From positions 975,938-1,039,937 of the forward strand of contig NZ_JACYOF010000001.1 of assembly GCF_014932895.1 (NCBI RefSeq): DNA of 64,000 bases, given 5' to 3'. A model generated the notes under the pieces. That model did no database searches and was not told where the DNA came from. It saw only the letters and a program-made list of their open reading frames with translations. The translations under genes and the position numbers were made by a program. Each line of letters starts with the position of its first letter. The first letter of the stretch is position 1. Shown here piece by piece: positions 35,074 to 43,953 of this stretch. The stretch is from Bacillus thuringiensis (lineage in GTDB: Bacteria; Bacillota; Bacilli; Bacillales; Bacillaceae_G).

Positions 35074-35872
35074 TATAAAACAGCTACATGAACAGTTTCG
35101 AAAGAAAGAACGTCAACGTGCATGGATTGCTCGCTCCTTACAGCTTTTACTGCTCGTTCTTTTCTTTGCTTTATGGGAAATAGCTAGCAAAAAAGAGTGG
35201 ATTGATCCTTTACTCTTTAGCTCCCCTTCAAGTATTTGGGATCTCTTCCTTAGTAAATGGAGTGACGGTTCGCTTTGGGTCCACATATGGACGACATTGC
35301 TGGAAACAGGAGCAGGTTTCATTCTCGGAACAGTACTCGGAGCTATTATCGCCACTTTCCTTTGGTGGATGCCACTTCTAGCTCGCGTACTTGATCCGTA
35401 TCTCGTCGTCCTAAACGCAATGCCAAAAGTGGCACTTGGCCCTATTATCATTGTAATTTTCGGTCCAAATATTTCATCGTCTATTGCAATGGGCGTAATT
35501 ATTTCCATCATCATTACCATTCTCGTTATTTACAGCGCATTTCAAGAAATCGATTCTAACTATATAAAAGTGATGGACACATTTGGCGCAAATAAATGGC
35601 AATGTTATAAGCAAGTGGTTCTCCCGGCATCCTTCCCAGCAATTATTTCTACGTTAAAAGTGAACGTTGGATTATCATGGGTCGGTGTTATTTTCGGTGA
35701 GCTTCTCGTTTCTAAACAAGGACTTGGCTACTTAATTAGCTATGGATTCCAAGTCTTCAACTTTACACTCGTCTTACTGAGTGTACTACTCACATGTGTT
35801 CTCGCAACACTTATGTATGTATTTGTCGAGGCATTTGAAAAACTTATAATTGGAAAACGAAAAAGAAGCTAA
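35066..35872 (+). CDS. ytlD: ABC transporter permease (YtlD-like)
   Basis: About 268 residues with six membrane spans and the BPD-type permease coupling motif (the EAA-like loop around [20 protein letters not shown]). Partner of the preceding substrate-binding and ATPase genes. The frame is open from 35018, but the likely start is TTG 35066, 10 bases after AAGGAG and overlapping the end of the ATPase gene. Its stop codon lies within the terminator stem. Confidence 0.9.
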   Translation: MDNIKQLHEQFRKKERQRAWIARSLQLLLLVLFFALWEIASKKEWIDPLLFSSPSSIWDLFLSKWSDGSLWVHIWTTLLETGAGFILGTVLGAIIATFLWWMPLLARVLDPYLVVLNAMPKVALGPIIIVIFGPNISSSIAMGVIISIIITILVIYSAFQEIDSNYIKVMDTFGANKWQCYKQVVLPASFPAIISTLKVNVGLSWVGVIFGELLVSKQGLGYLISYGFQVFNFTLVLLSVLLTCVLATLMYVFVEAFEKLIIGKRKRS

Positions 35873-35905
35873 CTCAAACCGATACGCTAGAGTCAGCTTC
35901 TTTCT
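35862..35905. terminator. Bidirectional terminator
   Basis: AAGAAGCTAACTC / GAGTCAGCTTCTTT stem. Ends the ytlACD unit and, on the minus strand, the small secreted protein gene that starts at 36143. Confidence 0.85.
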
Positions 35906-35906
35906 T

Positions 35907-36143
35907 TTACTTTTTATCACACATCTTTGTTTCATTTGTAACGTTTCCATTCGCAACCGTAACTGTATGGAAACAGTCTTTCACACGTACTGTAACGACA
36001 TTATCTTTTCGATCTATCACATGATAATCATTGAACTTTTTATTTAATGCACTACGAATTTGCTCCCCTTCAAAAATCGGAAAACCGTGAGACATTACCC
36101 AAATGAGACCAGCAACCGCAAGAATCGTTTTCATACGTTCCAT
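35907..36143 (-). CDS. Small secreted or membrane-tethered protein, 78 aa
   Basis: 78 residues with an N-terminal hydrophobic segment (MKTILAVAGLIWVMSHG) and a polar part with two cysteines (KDCFHTV and ETKMCDKK) that may form a disulfide outside the cell. GAGGAGG lies just before the first ATG (36143), with a second ATG at 36137. Unknown family. Confidence 0.6.
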   Translation of the reverse strand: MERMKTILAVAGLIWVMSHGFPIFEGEQIRSALNKKFNDYHVIDRKDNVVTVRVKDCFHTVTVANGNVTNETKMCDKK

Positions 36144-36293
36144 TACCTCCTCGAGAGTAAACTTATAGTCCCTAAAATACGCGCATTATAATTGTGTCTA
36201 TTTTGTGACATTTTTATACTAATTCTACTTTAAAGCTTCAGTTCCTTCTTCTTTTTAATAAGGGACAGAATTTTCAATTTTATAAACGTAAAA

Positions 36294-36323
36294 AACGCAA
36301 AGAACTAAAATTCTTCACGTTTT
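36294..36323. terminator. Weak hairpin in the 36.1-36.5 kb gap
   Basis: AACG-CA-AAGAA pairs with TTCTT-CA-CGTT around CTAAAA, followed by a short T-run on the plus strand. The pairing is interrupted. Apart from this, 36144-36465 shows no gene or known motif. Confidence 0.3.
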
Positions 36324-36465
36324 CCCTTGGCTAAAATATATCGAACACATAACTCACATTAGTGTCTTCCTACAAACCTCCATTATTCCATTCTACAAAA
36401 ATATAATAATCATTTTTTAACAAATATGCGATAATGAATTACAAAAACTGTAAGGAGGTTTTCCC

Positions 36466-37140
36466 ATGATTCGAGCAGTCTTATTCGACTTAGATGGAAC
36501 ACTATTAGATCGGCGCCAATCTCTAGAACAATTTATTCACGACCAGTATAATCGCTTCGCCCCTCATTTGATGAACGTAGAAAAAGCCGAGTATTGTTCT
36601 CGTTTTCTTGAACTCGACAATAATGGTTACACGTGGAAAGATAAAGTATATGCCACTCTCATTTGCGAATACAACATTACTACTTTAACAGTAGACCAAC
36701 TGCTGCATGACTACATTACAAATTTTCAACATCATTGTATCCCTTTCCCAAACATGCATAAATTACTTCAACAATTAAAACAACAAAACATTAAAATTGG
36801 TATTATTACAAACGGCTTTACTGCATTTCAGATAAACAACCTTCGTGCACTAAACATACATACGTATACAAACACAATTCTCGTTTCAGAAGCGGAAGGA
36901 ATTAAGAAGCCTCATCCTGAGATTTTCAAACGTGCTTTACAAAAGCTGAATGTAAAAGCAGAAGAATGCCTTTACGTTGGAGATCATCCGGAAAATGATG
37001 TACTTGGTTCTGAAAATGTAGGAATTCGTGGCGTTTGGAAGAAAGATTCGTTTTGGGGTGATTTTAAACATTCACATGTCGTGGATGATTTATTAGAAGT
37101 GCTTGCGTTTTTAGAGGCGGAGGTAAAAACAATATCATAG
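36466..37140 (+). CDS. HAD-superfamily hydrolase
   Basis: 224-residue HAD phosphatase with a cap domain. Motif I LFDLDGTLLDRR (nucleophile Asp near residue 8), motif II IITNGF, motif III lysine in IKKPHPEIF and motif IV VGDHPENDVLG are intact. It resembles phosphoglycolate- or nucleotide-type phosphatases. TAAGGAGG lies 9 bases before ATG. It is followed by an ATATCG repeat and a bidirectional terminator. Substrate unknown. Confidence 0.88.
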   Translation: MIRAVLFDLDGTLLDRRQSLEQFIHDQYNRFAPHLMNVEKAEYCSRFLELDNNGYTWKDKVYATLICEYNITTLTVDQLLHDYITNFQHHCIPFPNMHKLLQQLKQQNIKIGIITNGFTAFQINNLRALNIHTYTNTILVSEAEGIKKPHPEIFKRALQKLNVKAEECLYVGDHPENDVLGSENVGIRGVWKKDSFWGDFKHSHVVDDLLEVLAFLEAEVKTIS

Positions 37141-37152
37141 TAAATGAAATGC

Positions 37153-37240
37153 TATCGGCGACTTTTTGAATATATCGACCGCAACTCAAAATATATCAGT
37201 GATTTTTGCAATATATCGATTTACCGACAAAAAGTTACAA
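37153..37240 (+). repeat. ATATCG repeat family, copy 3
   Basis: TATCGGCGACTTTTTGAATA, TATCGACCGCAACTCAAAAT, ATATCAGTGATTTTTGCAAT and ATATCGATTTACCGACAAAA. Same order of units as copy 1 (17105-17222), one unit shorter. It lies right after the HAD gene and abuts the terminator of ytkD. Confidence 0.75.
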
Positions 37241-37287
37241 AAAAGAAATCGGCCACTTTACTTCGTAAAACAGCCGATTTCTTCTAT
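37241..37287 (-). terminator. Terminator spanning the ytkD stop
   Basis: AAGAAATCGGC / GCCGATTTCTTC stem with A- and T-runs. The ytkD stop codon lies within the loop side. Confidence 0.75.
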
Positions 37288-37737
37288 ATGTTTCATCGTA
37301 CGCGCTAGTACATCATCGCGCATTATAAAGCTAAATTTTCTATTCGTTTTAATGTTGTCAGGAATGTCATTTAATAAAACAGACCCTTTCGTTTCTTCGT
37401 AATGCGTATGTTCTTCTACCGCACTAATTGTTGCGAAATAAATGTTTTTAATGATTATTTTGTCTTTTCCAGACACTTTATATTGTCCTAAGTAAGTTAA
37501 ATCAGAAACTATGCCGCCTGTTTCTTCATGAACTTCTCGAACCGCCGCTTCTTCCGGTGTTTCCCCGAGTTCTACTTTACCACCTGGAAATTCAAGACCG
37601 CGACGTAAATGATGCGTTAATAACCATTGATCCCCGTACCGGCATACAACCCAAACATGCTTTGGCTCAGGAGAAAATGGATAACGTTCAAACGATAATT
37701 GTACAGTGTTGTGGTAATAATCTTTAAATTTGTACAT
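37258..37737 (-). CDS. ytkD: Nudix hydrolase YtkD
   Basis: 159-residue Nudix hydrolase. The full Nudix box is present (about residues 51-73; GGKVELGETPEE then AAVREVHEETGG). It resembles B. subtilis YtkD, which hydrolyses oxidised and normal nucleoside triphosphates and guards against oxidative mutation. GGGGAG precedes ATG 37737. Its position after ytlACD is as in B. subtilis. Confidence 0.9.
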   Translation of the reverse strand: MYKFKDYYHNTVQLSFERYPFSPEPKHVWVVCRYGDQWLLTHHLRRGLEFPGGKVELGETPEEAAVREVHEETGGIVSDLTYLGQYKVSGKDKIIIKNIYFATISAVEEHTHYEETKGSVLLNDIPDNIKTNRKFSFIMRDDVLARTMKHIEEIGCFTK

Positions 37738-37821
37738 GCCATTACTCCCCTATTGATGGTTACAAGTTTTTCCTACCACAAATTGTAGCATATTCTCGCT
37801 TTTCTGCATAATATTATCCAA

Positions 37822-38139
37822 TTATAATCCATTGATTATTCCCATTTGCGCGACTAATTCTTTCGTCTCATGATTTCCTAAATCGTAAATCATTTTATAT
37901 GCTTTTTGTAGTTGTTCATCATATCGATCATTATTCGAATCATGGTGATACTCGACGAATGGAACGTGAGAGCGTACGAATGAGCCTAAATCCTCTGTAT
38001 ATGCTTGGTCAAAATGCTCTCTCAATTCTGTAATCTCCTCGTCATTTGCATAAATCTCAAAATTATACGTATCCGCCGTCTTCACTTGTGAAATTTGACC
38101 ATTTCCTATTGATATATAATATGTTTTTTTCTTCTCCAT
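37822..38139 (-). CDS. Conserved hypothetical protein, 105 aa
   Basis: 105 residues, acidic, no membrane segment. It begins MEKKKTYYISIGNGQISQ and contains YDEQLQKAYKMIYDLGNHET with a helical C-terminus. The frame opens at 38184, but AAGGGTG lies 4 bases before ATG 38139. I recognise it as a protein common in the cereus group but cannot name a function. Confidence 0.7.
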   Translation of the reverse strand: MEKKKTYYISIGNGQISQVKTADTYNFEIYANDEEITELREHFDQAYTEDLGSFVRSHVPFVEYHHDSNNDRYDEQLQKAYKMIYDLGNHETKELVAQMGIINGL

Positions 38140-38222
38140 GTAACACCCTTCTTTCATCCTTTTAATTTCTAGTGTTTTCATCAATTACAAAATTATGTAA
38201 AATAAAGAAAAGGAGGGATTTC

Positions 38223-38372
38223 ATGTTCAAAATATTAATTATCGGTATTATAATCGTCCTAGTCATCCTAGTGCTCTCCGTCATGACGATTAATAAAGGC
38301 TACGCATATAAACATTCCGTTGATAAACCAGAAGATAATCCTTATGCGAAAAATAATAAAGAGAATTCATAA
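38223..38372 (+). CDS. YtzI-like small membrane protein
   Basis: 49 residues: one membrane span (FKILIIGIIIVLVILVLSVMT) and a polar tail (KPEDNPYAKNNKENS). The length and layout match the YtzI family of small Bacillus membrane proteins. AAAGGAGGG lies 5 bases before ATG 38223. First of a cluster of four small plus-strand ORFs. Confidence 0.75.
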   Translation: MFKILIIGIIIVLVILVLSVMTINKGYAYKHSVDKPEDNPYAKNNKENS

Positions 38373-38373
38373 C

Positions 38374-38484
38374 ATGTTTCGTATACTTCGCATCACACTC
38401 GCAATCACTGTGATAATTATGTCGGCAATTGGACTATATACAGATCAAAATAACTTTCTACCTCTTTCGCTACATGTAGAATAA
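38374..38484 (+). CDS. Truncated paralogue of the small membrane family (36 aa)
   Basis: 36-residue ORF, MFRILRITLAITVIIMSAIG..., ending SLHVE. Its N-terminus mirrors the two larger ORFs downstream (M-x-R-I-x-R-I/F-x-x-A-x-x-x-I). It stops after about half of the family length, so it is either a short form or a remnant. It starts 1 base after the previous gene's stop, with no separate ribosome binding site. Confidence 0.45.
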   Translation: MFRILRITLAITVIIMSAIGLYTDQNNFLPLSLHVE

Positions 38485-38572
38485 AGCGTTAAGTACCCAC
38501 TGACTATTACCTTTTACGAACTGTTAATAAATTGGAGAATAACTTAAAAACACAAAAAAGGTGAGGATTAGT

Positions 38573-38803
38573 ATGCTAAAAACATTTCGCATTATATTCG
38601 CTCTTATCGTCATCGCTCTCGCTCTATCCGGAGTGTTTACAAATCCGCTTGTTACGATGCCCTATATGCTTATTGCCTTATCTATTATGACTTTCATCAT
38701 GAGCGCAGAAGAAAAACAGAAACACCAGAAAGTAAATAGTACACTCTCTTTCTTTTCTGGCTTGTTCACCTTAATCGTCGCTATAATTATTTTCTCTCGA
38801 TAA
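38573..38803 (+). CDS. DUF3953-like small membrane protein
   Basis: 76 residues with three membrane segments (about 5-25, 30-44 and 56-76). The central EEKQKHQK loop is basic. AAGGTGAGG lies 6 bases before ATG 38573 (an in-frame GTG lies upstream at 38561). Paralogue of the neighbours on each side; family name from memory. Function unknown. Confidence 0.7.
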   Translation: MLKTFRIIFALIVIALALSGVFTNPLVTMPYMLIALSIMTFIMSAEEKQKHQKVNSTLSFFSGLFTLIVAIIIFSR

Positions 38804-38830
38804 CTATCTCTTCCTAATAAGGATGCTTCC

Positions 38831-39106
38831 ATGTTAACAAATATTCGAATCATATTATCTGCTATTGCTTTTATTCTCGCTCTATTTAGCCTCTTTGCAC
38901 ATATTTCTATTCTTTTCCCATACGTATTTATCCTTTTAAGCATTACATTTACCATTTGGAATATTGATGAAATACAGCGAAAACAAAAATCGAAAGCTAT
39001 CTCTTGTTTTATTGTTGCGACAATCACCTTCTTCATTGGATCTCTGATACACTTCCATAAAACAAGAAGAACAGGGCCGTTGAAAGAATACCACCAAAAC
39101 AAATAA
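38831..39106 (+). CDS. DUF3953-like small membrane protein, longer paralogue
   Basis: 91 residues, same layout as the preceding gene (MLTNIRIILSAIAFILALFS; DEIQRKQKSKAI loop; third span) plus a basic C-terminal tail (HKTRRTGPLKEYHQNK). AAGGA lies 7 bases before ATG. Followed by a terminator shared with a minus-strand small ORF. Confidence 0.7.
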   Translation: MLTNIRIILSAIAFILALFSLFAHISILFPYVFILLSITFTIWNIDEIQRKQKSKAISCFIVATITFFIGSLIHFHKTRRTGPLKEYHQNK

Positions 39107-39151
39107 GAGAACCAATAAGTGCTAAACAACACAAATTCGGTTCTCTTATAA
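39104..39151. terminator. Shared terminator hairpin
   Basis: ATAAGAGAACC / GGTTCTCTTAT stem with a loop of about 25 bases. Between convergent small genes. Confidence 0.65.
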
Positions 39152-39253
39152 CTAATTGTCATCTTCCTCTATAGATGTTTTTAAAGCAAATAGCTTATCC
39201 TTCCAAAAGTACAGCCAATTTTGCATATTAACTAATGGTTCTTGTTTAAGCAT
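39152..39253 (-). CDS. Possible small protein, 33 aa
   Basis: ORF of 33 residues, MLKQEPLVNMQNWLYFWKDK..., ending SIEEDDN. It ends against a terminator on the same strand, which supports transcription. A GGGAGG site lies 16 bases upstream of the ATG, too far for a normal start, so the translated start is unclear. No family recognised. Confidence 0.4.
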   Translation of the reverse strand: MLKQEPLVNMQNWLYFWKDKLFALKTSIEEDDN

Positions 39254-39340
39254 ATAACGTGCTTCACATCCTCCCTTTTGACTTCAAAGCCTAAAAGAAT
39301 ATAGAGTGGAAAACATTGTGTTTAGATTGTTTCCTCTTAA

Positions 39341-39577
39341 TTAATTACCGTAATTTCCAGAAAACTGTTTTACTACAGCTTTTACTTCCTCTAATTTTTC
39401 TGGTTTTAGTAGACTAATCATTTTAGGAATAAATTGCTCAATATCCTCTTTTGAGAACGTACCTTCATTTTGTTTCTTAAAGTTTTCTGTAAGTATTGCT
39501 TTTGCTTCATTCTGCTTATCTTCTTGAACTCTTTGTAAAATAAAGTTTAAAAACATTTCTTGTCCTTGCTTGTCCAT
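39341..39577 (-). CDS. Conserved hypothetical protein, 78 aa
   Basis: 78 residues, helical and charged, no membrane span. It has a DKQGQEMFLNFILQRVQEDK start and a Lys/Glu-rich middle (KAILTENFKKQNEGTFSKED). The end PEKLEEVKAVVKQFSGNYGN may be a helix-turn bundle. AGGAGGT lies 8 bases before ATG. Upstream is a palindromic operator candidate, so it may be under a dedicated regulator. Confidence 0.65.
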   Translation of the reverse strand: MDKQGQEMFLNFILQRVQEDKQNEAKAILTENFKKQNEGTFSKEDIEQFIPKMISLLKPEKLEEVKAVVKQFSGNYGN

Positions 39578-39635
39578 TCCTTTTACCTCCTAATGAAACT
39601 AAAAATAACACCATTTGGTTTCGTTTTCATTATAA

Positions 39636-39655
39636 CACCTAAAGGTGTTATGTCA
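39636..39655. promoter_or_regulatory. Palindromic operator candidate
   Basis: ATAACACC-TAAA-GGTGTTAT, a perfect 8-bp inverted repeat about 60 bases upstream of the minus-strand gene at 39577. A related half site (ATAACACCATTTGG) lies nearby at about 39606. MarR- or TetR-type operators look like this; no regulator gene is next to it. Confidence 0.45.
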
Positions 39656-39761
39656 AATGTTAGTTTCATTTCGTTTTCCAATAATCTCACATCAATATTC
39701 TTTCCCAATTATATGTTGGCTACAGGCACGTTCATTTAACAACAATAGGAATGTATCAATA

Positions 39762-39792
39762 AAAAAACTGCCCTTTCACAGGCAGTTTTTTC
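39762..39792 (-). terminator. Terminator of luxS
   Basis: AAAAAACTGCCT / AGGCAGTTTTTT stem with a short loop directly after the luxS stop codon, A- and T-runs on both sides. Confidence 0.88.
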
Positions 39793-39795
39793 ACT

Positions 39796-40269
39796 TTATC
39801 CAAATACTTTTTCAAGTTCGTCTTTATCTTGGCTTAACCAGAAGTTCATTAAGCGTTTTGCTCCTTCTAAATCGTGAAGCTTCGCTTGGCCACACTGTGT
39901 TTCATTTGCAGCTGGGATTTCCGTAATTTGAACCGCATCTTTTAATGTTAGTTCTAATAAATCAATAATTTCTCGAACTGTCGGTGTTCCGCTTACAACA
40001 AGATAGTATCCCGTTTGGCAGCCCATCGGTGAAATATCGATAATATCGAAATGCGGATAACGATCAATATATTTACGTAAATTAAATGCTAATAAATGTT
40101 CTAACGTATGAATAACATCTGGCTTCATTGCTTGTTTATTCGGTTGGCAAAAACGAATATCGAATTTATTTACAATACCGTCGCTACCTACATTGTGAAC
40201 TCCACAATGTCTTACATAAGGTGCCTTTACAATCGTATGGTCTAATTCAAAGCTTTCTACTGATGGCAT
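39796..40269 (-). CDS. luxS: S-ribosylhomocysteine lyase
   Basis: 157 residues, standard length for LuxS, which cleaves S-ribosylhomocysteine to homocysteine and DPD, the precursor of the AI-2 signal. The metal motif HTLEHLLAF, the catalytic cysteine in [11 protein letters not shown] and the C-terminal metal cysteine in [13 protein letters not shown] are intact. It recycles the by-product of SAM-dependent methylation, linking it to metK at 11-12 kb. Hairpin GGGCAGTT / AACTGCCT follows the stop. Confidence 0.98.
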
Positions 40270-40397
40270 ACAACATCTCTCCCGCTTTTAATTTAATTCC
40301 GTTATATCCAATATGATATAACGGAAATTCACATTAGTAAAGTATTATGTACAGTCGTGCTATAATACTTTAAGATTATGCTGAAAAGGAGACCATT

Positions 40398-40634
40398 ATG
40401 AAACAGATTTTTATCGGTATTATACGCTTTTATCAAAAGTTCATTTCTCCGATGACACCACCAACGTGCCGCTTTTATCCGACTTGTTCTCATTACGGAT
40501 TAGAGGCGTTTCAAAAACATGGTGCACTCAAAGGTTTTTGGCTAACCTGTAAGCGTATATTAAAATGTCACCCTTTCCACCCAGGAGGATTTGATCCTGT
40601 CCCAGATAAAAAGGATGACAAAGTAAATTCTTAA
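40398..40634 (+). CDS. yidD: Membrane protein insertion efficiency factor YidD (YtjA)
   Basis: 78 residues. The YidD signature [15 protein letters not shown] and the [12 protein letters not shown] tail are present. Family members help insertion of membrane proteins, working with the YidC/Sec machinery at the membrane. AAAAGGAGA precedes ATG. It ends 4 bases into the end of the beta-carbonic anhydrase gene on the other strand, so their 3' ends overlap. Confidence 0.92.
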   Translation: MKQIFIGIIRFYQKFISPMTPPTCRFYPTCSHYGLEAFQKHGALKGFWLTCKRILKCHPFHPGGFDPVPDKKDDKVNS

Positions 40635-41194
40635 CCTTCGTAACCATTCACAACTAAATCTAATTTTCCTGTGTCAGGATCTATAACAAGACCGTGAACA
40701 GGTACTTCTCCTGGAAGTAACGGATGGTTGCGAAGTATTGATACGCTATGTTCTACACTTTCTTCTACACTAGAGAACCCTTGTAGGAATCTTTCTAAAT
40801 CGATTCCAGAATAACGAAGTGTATCTAATTTCTCTTCTGTTACACCGCGCTCTTTCATCTTCTCAATCGTACTGCTTGCTTGAATTTTTGCCATACCACA
40901 ATCATGGTGACCAACTACACAAACTTCATCGGCACCAAGTTCGTATACAGCAACTAAAATACTACGCATAATACTTCCGAATGGATGTGAAATAACAGCG
41001 CCTGCTACTTTAATAATTTTCACATCACCGTTACGCATATTCATCGCTTTCGGTAATAATTCAACAAGACGAGTATCCATACAAGAAATAATCACCATTT
41101 TTTTATTTGGAAATTTTCCTGTTTCATACTCTTCATATTTCTTCTCTTCAACAAATTTTTCATTGTACTGCAAAATCTCTTCTAATGACTTCAT
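40631..41194 (-). CDS. ytiB: Beta-class carbonic anhydrase (YtiB-like)
   Basis: 187 residues, cytosolic zinc enzyme interconverting CO2 and bicarbonate. Zinc ligands and the catalytic dyad are in ISCMDTRL (Cys, Asp, Arg) and GHHDCGM (His, Cys). The short type resembles YtiB of B. subtilis, which lies next to ytjA in the same order. GAGGG precedes ATG 41194. Confidence 0.93.
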   Translation of the reverse strand: MKSLEEILQYNEKFVEEKKYEEYETGKFPNKKMVIISCMDTRLVELLPKAMNMRNGDVKIIKVAGAVISHPFGSIMRSILVAVYELGADEVCVVGHHDCGMAKIQASSTIEKMKERGVTEEKLDTLRYSGIDLERFLQGFSSVEESVEHSVSILRNHPLLPGEVPVHGLVIDPDTGKLDLVVNGYEG

Positions 41195-41418
41195 AGTAAA
41201 GAACCCTCTTTTCTCTCATTTACACTACATAAATAGTGTATCAAAATATGAAAAACTCAAAAAGGATATTGTTTTATTATAAAAGCAATATATTTTCAGA
41301 TAACCGACATAATTCTTTCAAAATATACACACAGCTTTGTAACAAGTCTCACATACTTTATTCCTATTTTCACTATAAACTAACTGTAGATAATGTAAAA
41401 AAGGAGTGAATCTTTATT

Positions 41419-42768
41419 ATGTCCGACGTTCTGTTACTGAGTCGTTTTCAATTTGCAATTACTGTTTTTTATCATTTTTTATTTGTACCTTTGACAATCG
41501 GACTTGTTATTTTAGTAGCGTGTATGGAGACTCAATACGCCCGCACATTGAATCCAACATACCGCAAAATGGCAAATTTCTGGGGTAAATTATTTACAAT
41601 TAACTTCGTAATGGGGATTATAACCGGGATTACGATGGAGTTCCAATTCGGAACAAACTGGTCTGAGTACTCCAAATATATGGGAGATATTTTCGGATCA
41701 CCTCTCGCAATCGAAGCACTCGTTGCCTTTTTCTTAGAATCTACTTTCATGGGAATATGGTTATTTGGTAAGGACAAAATTTCACCAAAATTCCGCGCTT
41801 TCTGTATGTGGATGGTGGCACTTGGAACAAATATTTCCGCACTTTGGATCATTACAGCAAACGGCTTTATGCAAAATCCTGTTGGGTATGTAGTACGCAA
41901 TGGCCGTGCTGAATTAAATGATTTCTGGGCACTTATCACAAACCCATACGCTTGGAACATGTTTTTCCATACTGTTATTAGTTGTTATATCGTTGGTGCT
42001 TTATTCGTTATGGCAATTAGTGCCTATCATTTATTACGTAAAAATGACGTTGATTTCTTCAAGAAATCATTTAAGTTTGGTTTAATGTTAGGCTTATTCG
42101 CCGCAACAATTACACCTTTTATGGGTCACCAATCTGGTGTATCAGCAGCTAAATATCAACCAGCAAAAGGTGCTGCGATGGAAGCTGTTTGGGAAACTGG
42201 AAAAGGACAAGGCTTCTCGATTGTTCAAATTCCTGATGTGAAAAACGAAAAGAACTTTGAATTCCTTACTATTCCGAAACTCGGAAGTTTCTTCTATACA
42301 AACTCATTTGATGGAGAAATTGTTGGTTTAAAAGATATTCCGAAAGATGAACGACCAAATGTTAACCTCGTGTATTATAGCTTCCGCTTAATGGTTGCAC
42401 TTGGTATGTTCTTTATGGCATTAACTTGGTACGGCTTCTATTTAAAACGAAAAGGAAAACTAGAAAACTCAAAACGTTATTTGAAATTAACAATGTGGTC
42501 TGTATTACTTCCGTATATCGCGATTAATGCTGGCTGGATCGTTGCCGAAGCAGGTCGCCAACCATGGACAGTATATAAATTGATGCGTACAGCTGAATCT
42601 GTATCACCAATATCCGTTCCACAAATTTGGTTCTCACTAATTAGTTTAGTATTGTTCTATACTTTACTTTTAATCGCAGACGTATACTTAATGCTGAAGT
42701 TCGCGAAAAAAGGACCAGCAGCATTAGAAGAACATGCTACTGAGGGAGGTGCAGCTCATGTCTCATGA
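41419..42768 (+). CDS. ythA: Cytochrome bd-type quinol oxidase subunit I (YthA/CydA)
   Basis: 449-residue membrane subunit carrying the three haem sites. It has about nine spans. Conserved elements include the N-terminal FQFAITVFYHFLFVPLTIG with the haem His, MFFHTVISCY with the second His, and GRQPWTVYKLMRTAESVSP. The Q-loop is of the short type seen in Gram-positive members and cyanide-insensitive oxidases. AAAAAGGAG precedes ATG 41419. It overlaps the subunit II gene by 11 bases. Confidence 0.95.
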   Translation: MSDVLLLSRFQFAITVFYHFLFVPLTIGLVILVACMETQYARTLNPTYRKMANFWGKLFTINFVMGIITGITMEFQFGTNWSEYSKYMGDIFGSPLAIEALVAFFLESTFMGIWLFGKDKISPKFRAFCMWMVALGTNISALWIITANGFMQNPVGYVVRNGRAELNDFWALITNPYAWNMFFHTVISCYIVGALFVMAISAYHLLRKNDVDFFKKSFKFGLMLGLFAATITPFMGHQSGVSAAKYQPAKGAAMEAVWETGKGQGFSIVQIPDVKNEKNFEFLTIPKLGSFFYTNSFDGEIVGLKDIPKDERPNVNLVYYSFRLMVALGMFFMALTWYGFYLKRKGKLENSKRYLKLTMWSVLLPYIAINAGWIVAEAGRQPWTVYKLMRTAESVSPISVPQIWFSLISLVLFYTLLLIADVYLMLKFAKKGPAALEEHATEGGAAHVS

Positions 42769-43786
42769 TATGCTTGCAATCATCTGGTTCGGTTTATGGG
42801 GCGTGATTTGGACAGTATACTTCATTCTTGATGGGTATGCACTTGGTAACGGAATGATTTTTCCTTTCGTTACGAAAGATCGCCAAGAACGAAACCAATT
42901 ACAAGAAGCAATTGGACCATTTTGGGGCGGTAATGAAGTATGGTTAATTACAGCTGGTGGTGCAACATTTGCTGCCTTCCCAGTCACATATGCAAATATG
43001 TTTAGTTATTTATATACACCACTATTTTTAGTATTACTTGCACTATTTGCCCGTGCCGCTGGACTTGAATTCATGCATAAAGATGATTCACCAATTTGGC
43101 AAAAAACTTGTAAATGGGCATTTGCTATCGGTAGTTTCTTAATCGCCTTCTTATTCGGTGTTACATTCGCTAACCTGTATTACGGGCTGCAAATCGGCAA
43201 AGACGGCTATGAAGGAACGTTACTTAGCTTACTAAACCATTACGGTATTTTAGGTGGTCTTTTCTTCACTGCTATATTCGTCGTATCTGGTGCTCTTTGG
43301 GTTATGATTAAAACGACTGGTGAAGTATCTGATCGTGCTTATAAAATCGCAAGACCATTTTCAATGGCAGCTGCTATCATTTTAGCTATCTTCTATGTAG
43401 CAACTGCTAATCGTACAAACTTATTCCAAAACTTCACGGAATATCCGGTACTATTCATTCTTCCAGTACTTGCAATGTTAATGAGTGTACTCGCACTTAT
43501 TATGGTGTACAAACATAAAATCGGCCTTGCGTTCACATTCGTTTGCTTAACAATCGCAATGTTTATGACAACTGGCTTTGCAGGTATGTTCCCAAGAATG
43601 TTACCATCTCGCATTAACGATGCATACAGCACAACGTTATACAACGCAGCTGGTAGTCAATTAAACTTAAAAATTATGTTCTTCGTTGCAATGGTTATGG
43701 TTCCAGTCGTTATTGGATATCAACTTTGGAGCTACAGTATCTTTAAAAATAAAATTCATAAAGACTCTGCTAAAGGATATCACTAA
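42758..43786 (+). CDS. ythB: Cytochrome bd-type quinol oxidase subunit II (YthB/CydB)
   Basis: 342 residues with about eight to nine membrane spans; the N-terminal WFGLWGVIWTVYFILDGYALG and GGNEVWLITAGGATFAAFP are family signatures. It assembles with subunit I into a terminal oxidase that reduces oxygen at low tension without proton pumping. ATG 42758 has GGGAGGTG 6 bases upstream; the longer frame from 42734 lies inside subunit I. Confidence 0.95.
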   Translation: MSHDMLAIIWFGLWGVIWTVYFILDGYALGNGMIFPFVTKDRQERNQLQEAIGPFWGGNEVWLITAGGATFAAFPVTYANMFSYLYTPLFLVLLALFARAAGLEFMHKDDSPIWQKTCKWAFAIGSFLIAFLFGVTFANLYYGLQIGKDGYEGTLLSLLNHYGILGGLFFTAIFVVSGALWVMIKTTGEVSDRAYKIARPFSMAAAIILAIFYVATANRTNLFQNFTEYPVLFILPVLAMLMSVLALIMVYKHKIGLAFTFVCLTIAMFMTTGFAGMFPRMLPSRINDAYSTTLYNAAGSQLNLKIMFFVAMVMVPVVIGYQLWSYSIFKNKIHKDSAKGYH

Positions 43787-43788
43787 AA

Positions 43789-43824
43789 TAAAAAAAGACA
43801 CTTCGTTTGAAGTGTCTTTTTTAT
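43789..43824 (+). terminator. Terminator of the bd oxidase operon
   Basis: AAAAAAGACACTTC / GAAGTGTCTTTTTT stem with a GTTT loop. Confidence 0.92.
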
Positions 43825-43953
43825 ACGTATGATTTTCGATAAGATGTTATATTTCTAATCTAACAACTATAATACAGAAGAATCACTAACAGCTCTCAGC
43901 TAAATTGTATCACACAACAAATACACCACTTCATGCAATTTTGCATCTGAAGA

